A DNA stretch of 64,000 nt. Source: Parabacteroides sp. TM07-1AC. Lineage in GTDB: Bacteria > Bacteroidota > Bacteroidia > Bacteroidales > Tannerellaceae. Below, one piece after another: positions 37,563 to 45,820 of the stretch. A program made the translations under genes and the position numbers. The DNA is taken from positions 552,091 through 616,090 of the forward strand of contig NZ_QUKD01000002.1 in NCBI RefSeq assembly GCF_003480915.1, read 5' to 3'. The notes under the pieces were generated by a model. It was not told the DNA's origin. It ran no database searches and saw only the letters and a list, made by a program, of their open reading frames with translations. Position 1 is the stretch's first letter, and each line of letters starts with the position of its first letter.

Positions 37563-38504
37563 TTAAATAGCATATAAAGAACTGATAGATTCGCCACTGC
37601 AAACACGACGGATCGCTTCGGCAAACATATCGGCAACAGACAAAACTTTCACCTTCTCGCATTTCTTTGCGTAAGGAATAGAATCCGTAAAGATCATTTC
37701 CGTCAATGCAGACTGATCTACACGGGTAGAAGCCGGGTCAGACATGACAGCATGACTGGCAATCGCACGTACCGACTTAGCACCGTTTTCCATCATCAGG
37801 TTAGCAGCTTTCGTAATCGTACCGGCTGTATCGACCATGTCGTCTACCAACAGGACATCCAAACCTTCCACATCACCGATGATACGCATTTCTGCAACTT
37901 CATTGGCACGCAGGCGTGACTTATGACAGATAACCATCGGCAATCCCAGATATTTGGAATAGCTGCTGGCACGTTTCGTACCACCTACGTCAGGAGTAGC
38001 GATACACAAGTTATCCAAAGGCAGTTCACCCTTGATATAATCCAGGAAGATAGAAGAAGCATACAAGTGATCGACAGGAACATTGAAGAATCCCTGAATC
38101 TGGTCAGCATGCAAGTCCATCGTAATCAAACGGTCGATACCGGCTGTACTCAACATATCAGCGATCAGTTTCGCACCGATAGATACACGGGGTTTATCCT
38201 TTCTGTCCTGACGGGCCCAACCAAAATAAGGAACGACAGCAATTACAGAGTGTGCAGAAGCACGTTTAGCAGCATCAATCATCAGGAGAAGCTCCATCAG
38301 ATTGTCCGAATTAGGAAATGTCGATTGAACCAGGAACACATCGCGGCCACGGATAGATTCTTCATAAGAAACTGAAAATTCACCGTCAGCAAAGTGTTGA
38401 ATGTTCATCTGTCCCAGAGGACAACCAAGACTATTGCAAATTTTCTCTGCAAGATACCGGGAGTTGGTTCCCGAAAACACCAAGAAAGGAGTTTGTGCAC
38501 TCAT
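37563..38504 (-). CDS. prs: Ribose-phosphate pyrophosphokinase
   Basis: This 313-residue enzyme makes PRPP from ribose-5-phosphate and ATP for nucleotide, His and Trp synthesis. The N-terminus contains FSGTNSRYLAEKI, and the catalytic flexible loop and metal region VPYFGWARQDRK, the DLHADQIQGFF signature and the PRPP loop VDDMVDTAGTITKA are intact. It is transcribed alone from a promoter embedded in an inverted-repeat region. Confidence 0.98.
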   Translation of the reverse strand: MSAQTPFLVFSGTNSRYLAEKICNSLGCPLGQMNIQHFADGEFSVSYEESIRGRDVFLVQSTFPNSDNLMELLLMIDAAKRASAHSVIAVVPYFGWARQDRKDKPRVSIGAKLIADMLSTAGIDRLITMDLHADQIQGFFNVPVDHLYASSIFLDYIKGELPLDNLCIATPDVGGTKRASSYSKYLGLPMVICHKSRLRANEVAEMRIIGDVEGLDVLLVDDMVDTAGTITKAANLMMENGAKSVRAIASHAVMSDPASTRVDQSALTEMIFTDSIPYAKKCEKVKVLSVADMFAEAIRRVCSGESISSLYAI

Positions 38505-38548
38505 TATTCCGAATATTTATCTTAAGTAAATAGATTTGAATTGTGGTG

Positions 38549-38579
38549 CAAAAGTACAAAACAATTGACAATTGACAAT
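38549..38579 (-). promoter_or_regulatory. Promoter of prs
   Basis: On the minus strand ATTG (38576-38579) and TACTTTTG (38549-38556) are 19 bp apart. The -33 box lies inside the TTGACAAT repeat region. Confidence 0.6.
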
Positions 38580-38680
38580 GCACAATTGACAATTAAAATA
38601 TAAAACAATTACAAGAAGCTTTTATTCTAAGATAATTCTTTACTCTTAATTGTCAATTATCAATTGTCAATTGTCAATTA
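38562..38680. repeat. Long inverted repeat of AATTGACA units
   Basis: The left block (38562-38596) and right block (38647-38680) each contain several AATTGACA/TGTCAATT units and are complementary over about 34 bp with a four-base divergent core, around a spacer of about 50 bp. The right block reaches the stop codon of the GH13 gene. It resembles amplified short repeats common between Bacteroidales genes. Confidence 0.7.
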
Positions 38681-40375
38681 CTTATCATACGTAAACCGCA
38701 GTATCCTACCGGAATAGGCTGGTAAAACCAGCTGGTACGGACAAGCCGTCGTCAACGTACTGATACAAGTATCTCCCGTCAGCAAATCGGTCTGCACAGC
38801 CGCTTTATTGTCGTCAAAGTCCAATATCTGAAAAGCTTCAATAGGAATTTTCACTCGTACGGTCTGTTCATTCTTATCAAAATTAACGACAATCAGTACG
38901 ACTTCATTGCGGTATTTACGCATAAAAGCATACTGCCGGTGCGTATTAAAATACGGATTTTTCGAGTTGGCATACATCAGATCGAAGAAAGCCCCCTGTG
39001 TGATCGCCTGTTCTGTCTTCGCCACATTCAGTATCTTAGCGTACTTTTCGCGCAAGGCACGCTGTTCAGCCGTTAAGCCGGCACCGTCGAACTTCCAGTC
39101 GTTAATCCATTTACGCAAACTATCGACGCTCCAGTAATCGAATATCGTCGTACGACCGTCGCGTCCGCTGAAACCCTCCTCGTCCATGCCCGGTTCACCC
39201 AGTTCCTGACCGCTGTAGATCATGACCGGATTCGTATTCATCATCGCCGATACGATCATACCGGGAATACCCGGGCGGGCATCGCCTGCAAAGAAATAAG
39301 ATGCAACACGCTGTTCGTCATGGTTTTCCAGGAAATTCAGCATATTCGACTGGATACCTTCCAACCCTTGCCAGCAGTAAGAGATATTACTTGCCGGAGC
39401 CTGGTTACACATAACCGCACGCACCGTATCGTATAAGCCCACTTTATCATACAGATAGTCAAAATGACCGTTAAAGATGTAGTTACGATACTCCGCCGGA
39501 TTATACACCTCGGCAATAAAACACACTTTATGTTTTTCTTTTACTTTCGGGATCACCCAGTTCCAAAATTCCACCGGCACCATTTCCGCCATATCGCAAC
39601 GGAAACCGTCCACACCTTTATCCGCCCAATACAACAGGATATCCAGCATCTTCGTCCAGGTATTCGGAATCGGGTCGAAATAACCGATCCGTCCGTTCAC
39701 ATAATCCACTCCGTAATTCAGTTTGACCGTTTCGTACCAGTCATTCTTTCCGGGAGCAGGACTGAAACAGTCATTTCCGGTTACTTTTGCCGGGAACTCG
39801 CTATAATCATATTCGCCGTGCGAATCGGCAAACGACAGGTGTAACGGGCATCCCGGAATATAATAGAAATTGTTATTACGGTCGAATCCTTTCGTCGTAT
39901 TATCATGCTGACCCAGGTCTTCCACATACGACATGCGCGCATCCGAATAATACTCGCGTGCCACATGATTAGGCACAAAGTCAATGATTACTTTCATACC
40001 CGCCTCATGCGTACGTTTCACCAGCGCTTCGAACTCTTTCATACGGTTCTGCACATTTTCCGCCAGGTCGGGATCTATATCATAATAATCTTTTATCGCG
40101 TAAGGAGAACCGGCTTTTCCTTTCACCACGTCCGCATGATCCTTACGTATCTGATAAGCGGTATAATCTGTTTGGGTAGCATGTTCTATCACTCCCGTAT
40201 ACCAGATATGCGTAGTGCCCAACTCCTTGATCTTAGCCAGTGCCGTCGACGAAAAGGCAGAGAACTTACCTACTCCGTTCTCATCTTTACTGCCGTTCTT
40301 CACCAACGAAGATCTCAAATTTCCGAACCAACGGGGAAATACCTGATAAATGACCATCTTATCCATTTGTTTCAT
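38678..40375 (-). CDS. GH13 alpha-amylase family protein
   Basis: The preferred start is the ATG at 40375 (MKQMDKMVIYQVFPRWFGN); a GTG four codons earlier and an ATG three codons later are alternatives. The product has 565 residues. No signal peptide is visible, so it should be cytoplasmic. GH13 regions are present: IDFVPNHVA, the nucleophile in GFRCDMAEM, the acid/base in CFIAEVYNP and the third Asp in LENHDEQRVAS. It probably acts on imported maltodextrins. The patatin-like gene lies 58 bp upstream on the same strand. Confidence 0.92.
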   Translation of the reverse strand: MKQMDKMVIYQVFPRWFGNLRSSLVKNGSKDENGVGKFSAFSSTALAKIKELGTTHIWYTGVIEHATQTDYTAYQIRKDHADVVKGKAGSPYAIKDYYDIDPDLAENVQNRMKEFEALVKRTHEAGMKVIIDFVPNHVAREYYSDARMSYVEDLGQHDNTTKGFDRNNNFYYIPGCPLHLSFADSHGEYDYSEFPAKVTGNDCFSPAPGKNDWYETVKLNYGVDYVNGRIGYFDPIPNTWTKMLDILLYWADKGVDGFRCDMAEMVPVEFWNWVIPKVKEKHKVCFIAEVYNPAEYRNYIFNGHFDYLYDKVGLYDTVRAVMCNQAPASNISYCWQGLEGIQSNMLNFLENHDEQRVASYFFAGDARPGIPGMIVSAMMNTNPVMIYSGQELGEPGMDEEGFSGRDGRTTIFDYWSVDSLRKWINDWKFDGAGLTAEQRALREKYAKILNVAKTEQAITQGAFFDLMYANSKNPYFNTHRQYAFMRKYRNEVVLIVVNFDKNEQTVRVKIPIEAFQILDFDDNKAAVQTDLLTGDTCISTLTTACPYQLVLPAYSGRILRFTYDK

Positions 40376-40433
40376 CGCTTTATCCACTTTAAAAATTATC
40401 GGTAAAAGTTACCCGGTCCAGTGCCGTGCCAAA

Positions 40434-41273
40434 CTATGGCAAGAGTATATTATTCTTTCGTGCCACAATCGCTTTCACCAGGGTTTCATATTTATTCTCT
40501 TGTATCACCAGTTCGAATGCCCGGATCGCCGCATCATAGCCGATACGTGCAATCTGTTCCACATTCTCCAGATCAAAGGTTTTATACATGCCAAATTCTT
40601 CCGCTTCGATCAGTACGTCGCACATTTCGCGGTCTTCCAGCGTATTCGCCCGGAACATATAGTGATAGGAACGCTCTGCTATATGAAATATCGTTTGCTT
40701 GTATTTCTGGGGGACAAGCGGACTGACATTCACCCCGATCACCCTCTCGCACATATCGCGGATAATGGATACCGGGAAGTTATGGAACAGGCCGCCATCC
40801 ACATAATGCACTCCGTTGATGACCACCGGGCTGAAAATGATCGGAATACTGCACGAGGCAGTCACCGCATCCACGATAGGTCCGCTCTTGAACTCATGGC
40901 TTTCGCCGTTATCGAGATCGGTCGCTACCACTATCATAGGAATCTTCAGCTCTTCAAACGTCTTGGCTCTTAAATGGCGTTTCAGAAAATACCGGAAACG
41001 TTTGCTGTCAAACAATCCGGATTTGGGGATCTGAAGCTGTGCAAATTCGGAGAATTCACGACCGGTAAAAAGTTCTTTCAACTCATCCGCCGAATAACCG
41101 TCGGCAAACAAGGTACCCATTAACGATCCGACGCTCGTCCCAACGATCACATCCGGCTTCAATCCGCACTCTTCCAGCAACTTGAATACTCCCAGGTGTG
41201 CAAAACCTTTCGCGCCACCTCCGCTCAAGGCCAATCCCAGTTTATAGGTCTTATGGTTCGATTCTTGCGTCAT
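40434..41273 (-). CDS. Patatin-like phospholipase (RssA type)
   Basis: This 279-residue serine lipase-like protein has the oxyanion hole LSGGGAKGFAHLG, the nucleophile elbow GTSVGS and the dyad Asp in YVDGGLFHNFPV, all intact. There is no signal peptide or barrel domain, so it is of the small cytoplasmic RssA/YchK type. It acts on acyl esters of phospholipids; the physiological substrate is unknown. It lies upstream of the GH13 gene on the same strand. Confidence 0.92.
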   Translation of the reverse strand: MTQESNHKTYKLGLALSGGGAKGFAHLGVFKLLEECGLKPDVIVGTSVGSLMGTLFADGYSADELKELFTGREFSEFAQLQIPKSGLFDSKRFRYFLKRHLRAKTFEELKIPMIVVATDLDNGESHEFKSGPIVDAVTASCSIPIIFSPVVINGVHYVDGGLFHNFPVSIIRDMCERVIGVNVSPLVPQKYKQTIFHIAERSYHYMFRANTLEDREMCDVLIEAEEFGMYKTFDLENVEQIARIGYDAAIRAFELVIQENKYETLVKAIVARKNNILLP

Positions 41274-41415
41274 TGTATGTTTTCTCTCTTTTATGTGACA
41301 AATATGCTGTTTTTTTTAGAATGAAACATTATTATTTACGAAAAAGTTTCTCCACTTCTTTATTTTCGTTACATTTACGGGAGACAAAATAAGGTCTTGA
41401 ATCACTTTAAATCGA

Positions 41416-43626
41416 ATGACTATGATAACTAGTATTTTCTGGATTGTACCCGTAGCGTCGGTTCTGGCGCTGGTATTTGCCTGGTTCTTCTTCCGGCAAA
41501 TGATGAAAGAGAGTGAAGGAACGGAAACGATGGCAAAGATCGCTTCTTATGTACGTGAAGGTGCGATGTCGTACCTGAAACAACAATACAAGGTCGTAGC
41601 CTCGGTCTTCCTTGTATTGGTTATCTTGTTTTCCATTATGGCTTATGGTTTCGGCGTGCAGAACGAATGGGTTCCCATTGCCTTCCTGACCGGCGGTTTC
41701 TTCTCCGGGCTGGCGGGGTTCCTGGGGATGAAAACTGCGACCTATGCTTCTGCCCGTACAGCCAATGCAGCCCGCTCGTCTTTAAATAAGGGACTACAGG
41801 TTGCCTTCCGCAGCGGTGCCGTAATGGGACTCGTGGTTGTGGGGCTCGGACTGCTCGACATATCTTTCTGGTATATCCTCCTGAATGCTCTTATCCCCGA
41901 TGAAGCATTGAATCCGACTCATAAACTGACCATTATCACCACTACCATGCTGACGTTCGGAATGGGTGCTTCCACCCAGGCACTCTTTGCCCGTGTAGGT
42001 GGCGGCATCTATACCAAAGCAGCCGACGTAGGTGCCGACCTGGTCGGGAAAGTGGAAGCCGGTATTCCGGAAGACGACCCGCGTAACCCTGCCACCATCG
42101 CCGACAACGTAGGTGATAATGTAGGCGACGTAGCCGGTATGGGTGCCGACCTCTATGAATCTTATTGCGGATCGATACTGGCGACCGCAGCCCTCGGTGC
42201 CGCCGCCTTTGTCTCTTCCGGAGATATAGAAATGCAGTACAAGGCTGTTATCGCACCGATGCTGATCGCAGCCGTCGGGATCGTCCTCTCGATCCTGGGT
42301 ATCTTTGCCGTCCGGACCAATGAAGATGCTACGATCCGGCAATTGCTGAAAGCACTGGCGACGGGAACAAACCTCAGTTCGGTGCTGATCGCACTCTCTA
42401 CGTTCGGGATACTTTATATGCTGGGACTGAACAACTGGTTTTGGATCAGCTGCTCGGTAGTGATCGGTTTGCTGGTAGGTATCGTGATCGGACAGGCTAC
42501 GGAATATTACACTTCGCAATCATATAAACCCACCAGACGGGTATCCGAAGCAGGACTGACCGGACCGGCTACCGTTATCATCTCCGGATTGGGATTAGGA
42601 ATGATGTCTACCGCTATCCCCGTACTGGCCGTCGTTGTCGGTATCATCTGTTCCTTCCTTTTTGCTTCCGGATTCGATTTCAGCAATGTCGGGATGGGAT
42701 TGTACGGGATCGGTATTGCCGCCGTCGGAATGCTTTCCACGTTGGGTATTACACTGGCGACCGATGCATACGGACCGATAGCCGACAATGCCGGAGGTAA
42801 TGCCGAAATGTCCGGCCTGGGTAAAGAAGTGCGCAAACGTACCGATGCGCTCGACTCGCTCGGAAATACGACAGCGGCTACGGGCAAAGGTTTTGCCATC
42901 GGTTCAGCAGCACTGACGGGACTGGCATTGCTTGCTTCGTATATAGAAGAGATCAAAATCGGTTTGCTTCGCCTGGGAGAAACCGTCCTGTCATTCGCCG
43001 ACGGACGGACGATGGAGATTTCGAAGGCTTCTTTCTCCGACTTCATGATTTATTATGATGTGACATTGATGAATCCGAAAGTACTTTCGGGCATGTTCCT
43101 CGGCTCTATGATGGCGTTTATGTTCTGCGGATTGACGATGAATGCCGTCGGACGTGCTGCCGGACATATGGTGGAGGAAGTACGCCGCCAGTTCCGCGAA
43201 ATACCGGGTATTCTGACCGGCAAGGCAGAACCCGATTATGCCCGTTGCGTGGAGATTTCGACGAAAGGGGCACAGCATGAGATGATTGTTCCTTCATTGC
43301 TGGCTATCATTGCTCCAATCGTTACCGGACTGATATTCGGAGTTACCGGAGTGATCGGACTGCTGATCGGCGGCCTTAGCACCGGCTTCGTCCTAGCCAT
43401 CTTCATGGCGAATGCCGGAGGAGCCTGGGACAATGCAAAGAAGCATATCGAAGAGGGTAACCACGGTGGCAAAGGCAGCGAAGCCCACAAGGCAACTGTC
43501 GTTGGCGATACGGTCGGCGATCCGTTCAAAGATACTTCCGGACCGAGCCTCAATATCCTGATCAAACTGATGAGCATGGTGGCGATTGTGATGGCTGGAC
43601 TGACGGTGGCATGGAGTCTGTTTTAA
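41416..43626 (+). CDS. hppA: Membrane-bound ion-translocating pyrophosphatase
   Basis: This is a 736-residue, roughly 16-helix pump that couples PPi hydrolysis to export of Na+ and/or H+. The active-site sequences [20 protein letters not shown] and [20 protein letters not shown], and the C-terminal [19 protein letters not shown], are intact. [10 protein letters not shown] has Ala where K+-independent pumps have Lys, so it should be K+-dependent, as in the Na+/H+ pumps described from Bacteroides. The ion specificity is an inference from the family. Confidence 0.95.
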   Translation: MTMITSIFWIVPVASVLALVFAWFFFRQMMKESEGTETMAKIASYVREGAMSYLKQQYKVVASVFLVLVILFSIMAYGFGVQNEWVPIAFLTGGFFSGLAGFLGMKTATYASARTANAARSSLNKGLQVAFRSGAVMGLVVVGLGLLDISFWYILLNALIPDEALNPTHKLTIITTTMLTFGMGASTQALFARVGGGIYTKAADVGADLVGKVEAGIPEDDPRNPATIADNVGDNVGDVAGMGADLYESYCGSILATAALGAAAFVSSGDIEMQYKAVIAPMLIAAVGIVLSILGIFAVRTNEDATIRQLLKALATGTNLSSVLIALSTFGILYMLGLNNWFWISCSVVIGLLVGIVIGQATEYYTSQSYKPTRRVSEAGLTGPATVIISGLGLGMMSTAIPVLAVVVGIICSFLFASGFDFSNVGMGLYGIGIAAVGMLSTLGITLATDAYGPIADNAGGNAEMSGLGKEVRKRTDALDSLGNTTAATGKGFAIGSAALTGLALLASYIEEIKIGLLRLGETVLSFADGRTMEISKASFSDFMIYYDVTLMNPKVLSGMFLGSMMAFMFCGLTMNAVGRAAGHMVEEVRRQFREIPGILTGKAEPDYARCVEISTKGAQHEMIVPSLLAIIAPIVTGLIFGVTGVIGLLIGGLSTGFVLAIFMANAGGAWDNAKKHIEEGNHGGKGSEAHKATVVGDTVGDPFKDTSGPSLNILIKLMSMVAIVMAGLTVAWSLF

Positions 43627-43635
43627 CCCAAATGA

Positions 43636-43735
43636 CAGGTTCAGCTGTAGGGGCGGGCAGACCCCGCCCCTACGGTCGAACCTGCCTGTTCCATTATGAC
43701 GGCGCCTGTAAGGGCGGTTCGCGAACCGCCCCTAC
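43636..43735. repeat. Two GTAGGGGCGG-type palindromes after hppA
   Basis: The first has arms GTAGGGGCGGG (43647-43657) and complement (43663-43673), inside a second pair CAGGTTC/GAACCTG. The second is a near-perfect 28-bp palindrome (43708-43735). The GTAGGGGCGG..CCGCCCCTAC type is found scattered in many bacterial genomes. It may also end hppA transcription, though no T-run follows. Confidence 0.75.
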
Positions 43736-43786
43736 CAACGACGCTACATTCACATCTGACAAACATTGAGCTCTCCCCCTCTCTTT

Positions 43787-43879
43787 CTATTGCTTTCTCC
43801 TACCCAACAGGAATCCCAGCAAATCCATTATAAACTGAAGTATTCCTCTCACCTTGTTACTGTTTCCATTCTCGCTCAT
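43787..43879 (-). CDS. 30-residue peptide coupled to the glucosaminidase gene
   Basis: The product is MSENGNSNKVRGILQFIMDL followed by LGFLLGRRKQ. Its ATG overlaps the TGA of the glucosaminidase gene (ATGA, 43876-43879), which is strong evidence of translation. A short amphipathic/hydrophobic helix is flanked by charged ends. In Bacteroides a tiny protein (named smalltalk protein in some annotations) often follows a cell-wall amidase at similar loci. The position matches, but I cannot confirm sequence homology. Confidence 0.6.
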   Translation of the reverse strand: MSENGNSNKVRGILQFIMDLLGFLLGRRKQ

Positions 43880-44349
43880 ACACTTTCTTTATTATTAAGA
43901 TTATACACTATGGGGACCAGCGACCGTGCAATACGTTCCAGCATATTGCAATACGCTTCGCGGTTATCCCCGTTCACTTCACTGATATACCGGCTGTAAG
44001 CAATCTCACGGGCATAAGCCGCCGGATAATGGCTCACGGCAGCCGCCTGTTTGTAGACCGTCGTTATCAGGCGGGCAAAATCGAGGAAGCTGTTTTCAGG
44101 ACGGTCATACCGGCGGAACAACAGGCCGTCCGGCTTATCCGGAACTGTCTTGCCGCCATGCCAGTAGGCATTCGCCACACCGTAGCCCGTCAGCCCGAAA
44201 AAGTTGTTGTAGAGGGTAGCCAGGGTGCTCTCGCCCCAGCCGGATTCGATGGCAGACTGCGCCAGGATAACCACCGGGTTCAGTCCGTACAACTCACCCG
44301 CCACACGTGCGGCGGGGAGGTACTTGCGGGTAAACGACTCTTTATCCAT
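43876..44349 (-). CDS. Glucosaminidase-domain (GH73-like) cell-wall hydrolase
   Basis: The ATG at 44349 gives a 157-residue product; an upstream GTG at 44355 is less likely. The sequence LNPVVILAQSAIESGWGEST carries the catalytic Glu of GH73/glucosaminidase domains, followed by NNFFGLTGYG and SFLDFARLI. There is no signal peptide, so it resembles phage-type lysins or enzymes released by a helper. It follows the HU-like gene by 22 bp and is coupled to a 30-residue peptide gene. Confidence 0.85.
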   Translation of the reverse strand: MDKESFTRKYLPAARVAGELYGLNPVVILAQSAIESGWGESTLATLYNNFFGLTGYGVANAYWHGGKTVPDKPDGLLFRRYDRPENSFLDFARLITTVYKQAAAVSHYPAAYAREIAYSRYISEVNGDNREAYCNMLERIARSLVPIVYNLNNKESV

Positions 44350-44371
44350 ACACACAGGGGGGGTAAGGATA

Positions 44372-44827
44372 TTATTCGATTACCGGACGGTCATCTTCGC
44401 CACTGCCGCCACCTGTGTCCGTTTTCGGCTCATCCAATTTGAAACGCTCGCCTTTGGCTGTCGCGATCAGGTTGCGCAACTTCTCGCCGGGACGGAAACG
44501 AAGACGTGCACGATACAACATAGATGAAGAGAAATCATCGACCGTGACACTTCCGGAACTGGTCTGCACCAACTGGAAGGTTCCGAACTCGCCGCACTGA
44601 ACCACTTCACCGCGTGCCAGGAACAACAGGAGAAATTCTATCAAACGGTCGATCACCACCTTCACATCACCACTCGAAGCCGTGGAACTCTGTGCCACCA
44701 GGGCACACAACTCTGCGAAGGTACACGTCCCCGTCGCACGGGTCTGCGCATAGAAAAGTTTCTCCTTCCCTTCCTCTACATTCTTACTGAGGTTCTTCCT
44801 GAGAACCAAATGATACTGAAATGCCAT
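44372..44827 (-). CDS. HU-like DNA-binding protein (HU-HIG type)
   Basis: This is a 151-residue protein with an IHF/HU-type fold: helices FYAQTRATGTCTFAELCALV and VKVVIDRLIEFLLLFLARGE, then the beta-arm core VVQCGEFGTFQLVQTSSGS and FRPGEKLRNLI, with a Gly/Asp/Glu-rich tail. It belongs to the Bacteroidales HU subgroup found beside amidases and VirE-like genes. It probably binds DNA or the replication-like ATPase of the locus; this is inferred from context. Confidence 0.85.
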   Translation of the reverse strand: MAFQYHLVLRKNLSKNVEEGKEKLFYAQTRATGTCTFAELCALVAQSSTASSGDVKVVIDRLIEFLLLFLARGEVVQCGEFGTFQLVQTSSGSVTVDDFSSSMLYRARLRFRPGEKLRNLIATAKGERFKLDEPKTDTGGGSGEDDRPVIE

Positions 44828-44863
44828 AATCCAATTGTTTTTAGTTGATTATTAATGATATAT

Positions 44864-44871
44864 CAAAGATA
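44864..44871 (-). promoter_or_regulatory. -7 promoter box of the HU/glucosaminidase operon
   Basis: TATCTTTG on the minus strand, 36 nt before the ATG at 44827. The -33 region is weak. Confidence 0.55.
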
Positions 44872-44967
44872 CAACAGCCATGAGGAGGCATTGATGTCCT
44901 AGGTGACAGGACGTGACGAAACGACATTTTATTTCCGGTAAAGTGATAGAGAATGAAAAACATTTAC

Positions 44968-44975
44968 TAACTTTG
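44968..44975 (+). promoter_or_regulatory. -7 promoter box of the 34-residue membrane peptide gene
   Basis: TAACTTTG on the plus strand, about 59 nt before the ATG at 45035. It is divergent from the HU promoter. Confidence 0.5.
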
Positions 44976-45034
44976 CCTTAGGGGGCTCTATTTGACAAAA
45001 GAACAACCGGAAAAAAAGAAAAGGAGGAAATAAA

Positions 45035-45139
45035 ATGGGAGCATTAATTATGTTTGGATTAGTAATTGTTATCGCTTTTGTTGGTGGCATTTACTTTATG
45101 ATACAAGACCGCAAAGAAGAACGCCATCAGGAAGAGTAG
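45035..45139 (+). CDS. 34-residue single-pass membrane peptide
   Basis: The product starts MGALIMFGLVIVIAFVGGIY and ends in a charged tail (QDRKEERHQEE). A strong AAGGAGG ribosome-binding site lies 7 nt before the ATG, a promoter box upstream and a T-run terminator 36 bp downstream. It has the same design as the 37-residue peptide at 28836-28949. The function is unknown; being flanked by its own promoter and terminator supports a real gene. Confidence 0.65.
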   Translation: MGALIMFGLVIVIAFVGGIYFMIQDRKEERHQEE

Positions 45140-45175
45140 ACATATTGACGATCAGTCAGGATTTATTAATATCAT

Positions 45176-45206
45176 AAAGGTTTTCACTAAGTGGAAACCT
45201 TTTTTT
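45176..45206 (+). terminator. Terminator of the 34-residue peptide gene
   Basis: A 12-bp stem (AAAGGTTTTCAC with GTGGAAACCTTT) and 3-nt loop followed by TTTT on the plus strand. Confidence 0.85.
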
Positions 45207-45280
45207 GTATAAAATAAGCAGTGATACATTTCGGCAATCCATTGATTATTCGTATCTTAGTAAATAAAAAACAACGAGCT

Positions 45281-45505
45281 ATGGAACAAGCAAGCTTCAT
45301 TATACGGTCATACGGAGTAGGCGAACTGGCGGAACTCTATAACCCCCACCTCAGCCGGCGGGGAGCCATTATGCAACTTTGGCGGTGGATAAACTATCAC
45401 GGCACACTGAAAGCAAAATTAATCGAACTCGGCTATCATACCGGTGCGCGGAGCTTCACGCCAAGACAGGTGGAGTGCATCGTCCTGCATTTGGGAGAAC
45501 CTTGA
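45281..45505 (+). CDS. DUF4248 family protein
   Basis: The start is the ATG at 45281 (MEQASFIIRSYGVGELAELY), giving 74 residues. An upstream in-frame start at 45221 is not supported by any promoter or ribosome-binding site. It has a small helical fold with LSRRGAIMQLWRWINYHGTL and a C-terminal FTPRQVECIVLHLG helix resembling a DNA-binding unit. DUF4248 proteins accompany VirE/HU/amidase clusters in Bacteroidales. The function is unknown. Confidence 0.8.
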   Translation: MEQASFIIRSYGVGELAELYNPHLSRRGAIMQLWRWINYHGTLKAKLIELGYHTGARSFTPRQVECIVLHLGEP

Positions 45506-45571
45506 ACGGTAACTGTTTTTCCGTGGCTGCCACAGCTATTTGAAACCGCTGCTGCAACCACTCAAAACAGT

Positions 45572-45627
45572 TGCAGCAGCCACCGGAAACGACTGCAGCA
45601 GCCACACAAAGTGGCTCGGGCAGCCAC
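45572..45627. repeat. Tandem repeats of TGCAGCAGCCAC, period 22
   Basis: Copies at 45572-45583 and 45594-45605, and a shortened one (GGGCAGCCAC) ending at 45627, are spaced exactly 22 bp. A related set occurs at 29001-29059. Confidence 0.65.
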
Positions 45628-45718
45628 CGAAAAGAAATATATATCAAAAAGCAGGGCAGCGATGAAAAAGGCAGGATAAGGCAGCCTAAAAGCCCTCTCC
45701 GGGAACCTTTTCCGACCC

Positions 45719-45765
45719 GTTCCTTTTGTTCCTTGCGGTTTCGGGAGAGAGGGAACAAAAGGAAC
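45719..45765. repeat. Perfect 14-bp inverted repeat
   Basis: GTTCCTTTTGTTCC (45719-45732) and its exact complement (45752-45765) flank a 19-nt loop, 56 bp downstream of the virE-like stop. No T-run follows. Confidence 0.75.
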
Positions 45766-45820
45766 AGGCTAAAAAAGTTTCGGAAAACATCTTTTGCCTG
45801 CCCCATCCTACCCCCGGCTT

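Larger units (their letters stand above)
45506..45820. other. 315-bp intergenic region with repeats between DUF4248 and virE genes
   Basis: No gene is supported. It holds the TGCAGCAGCCAC tandem repeats and a 14-bp inverted repeat around a 19-nt loop (both listed separately). It lies between convergent genes, so some of this structure may end transcription. Confidence 0.6.
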
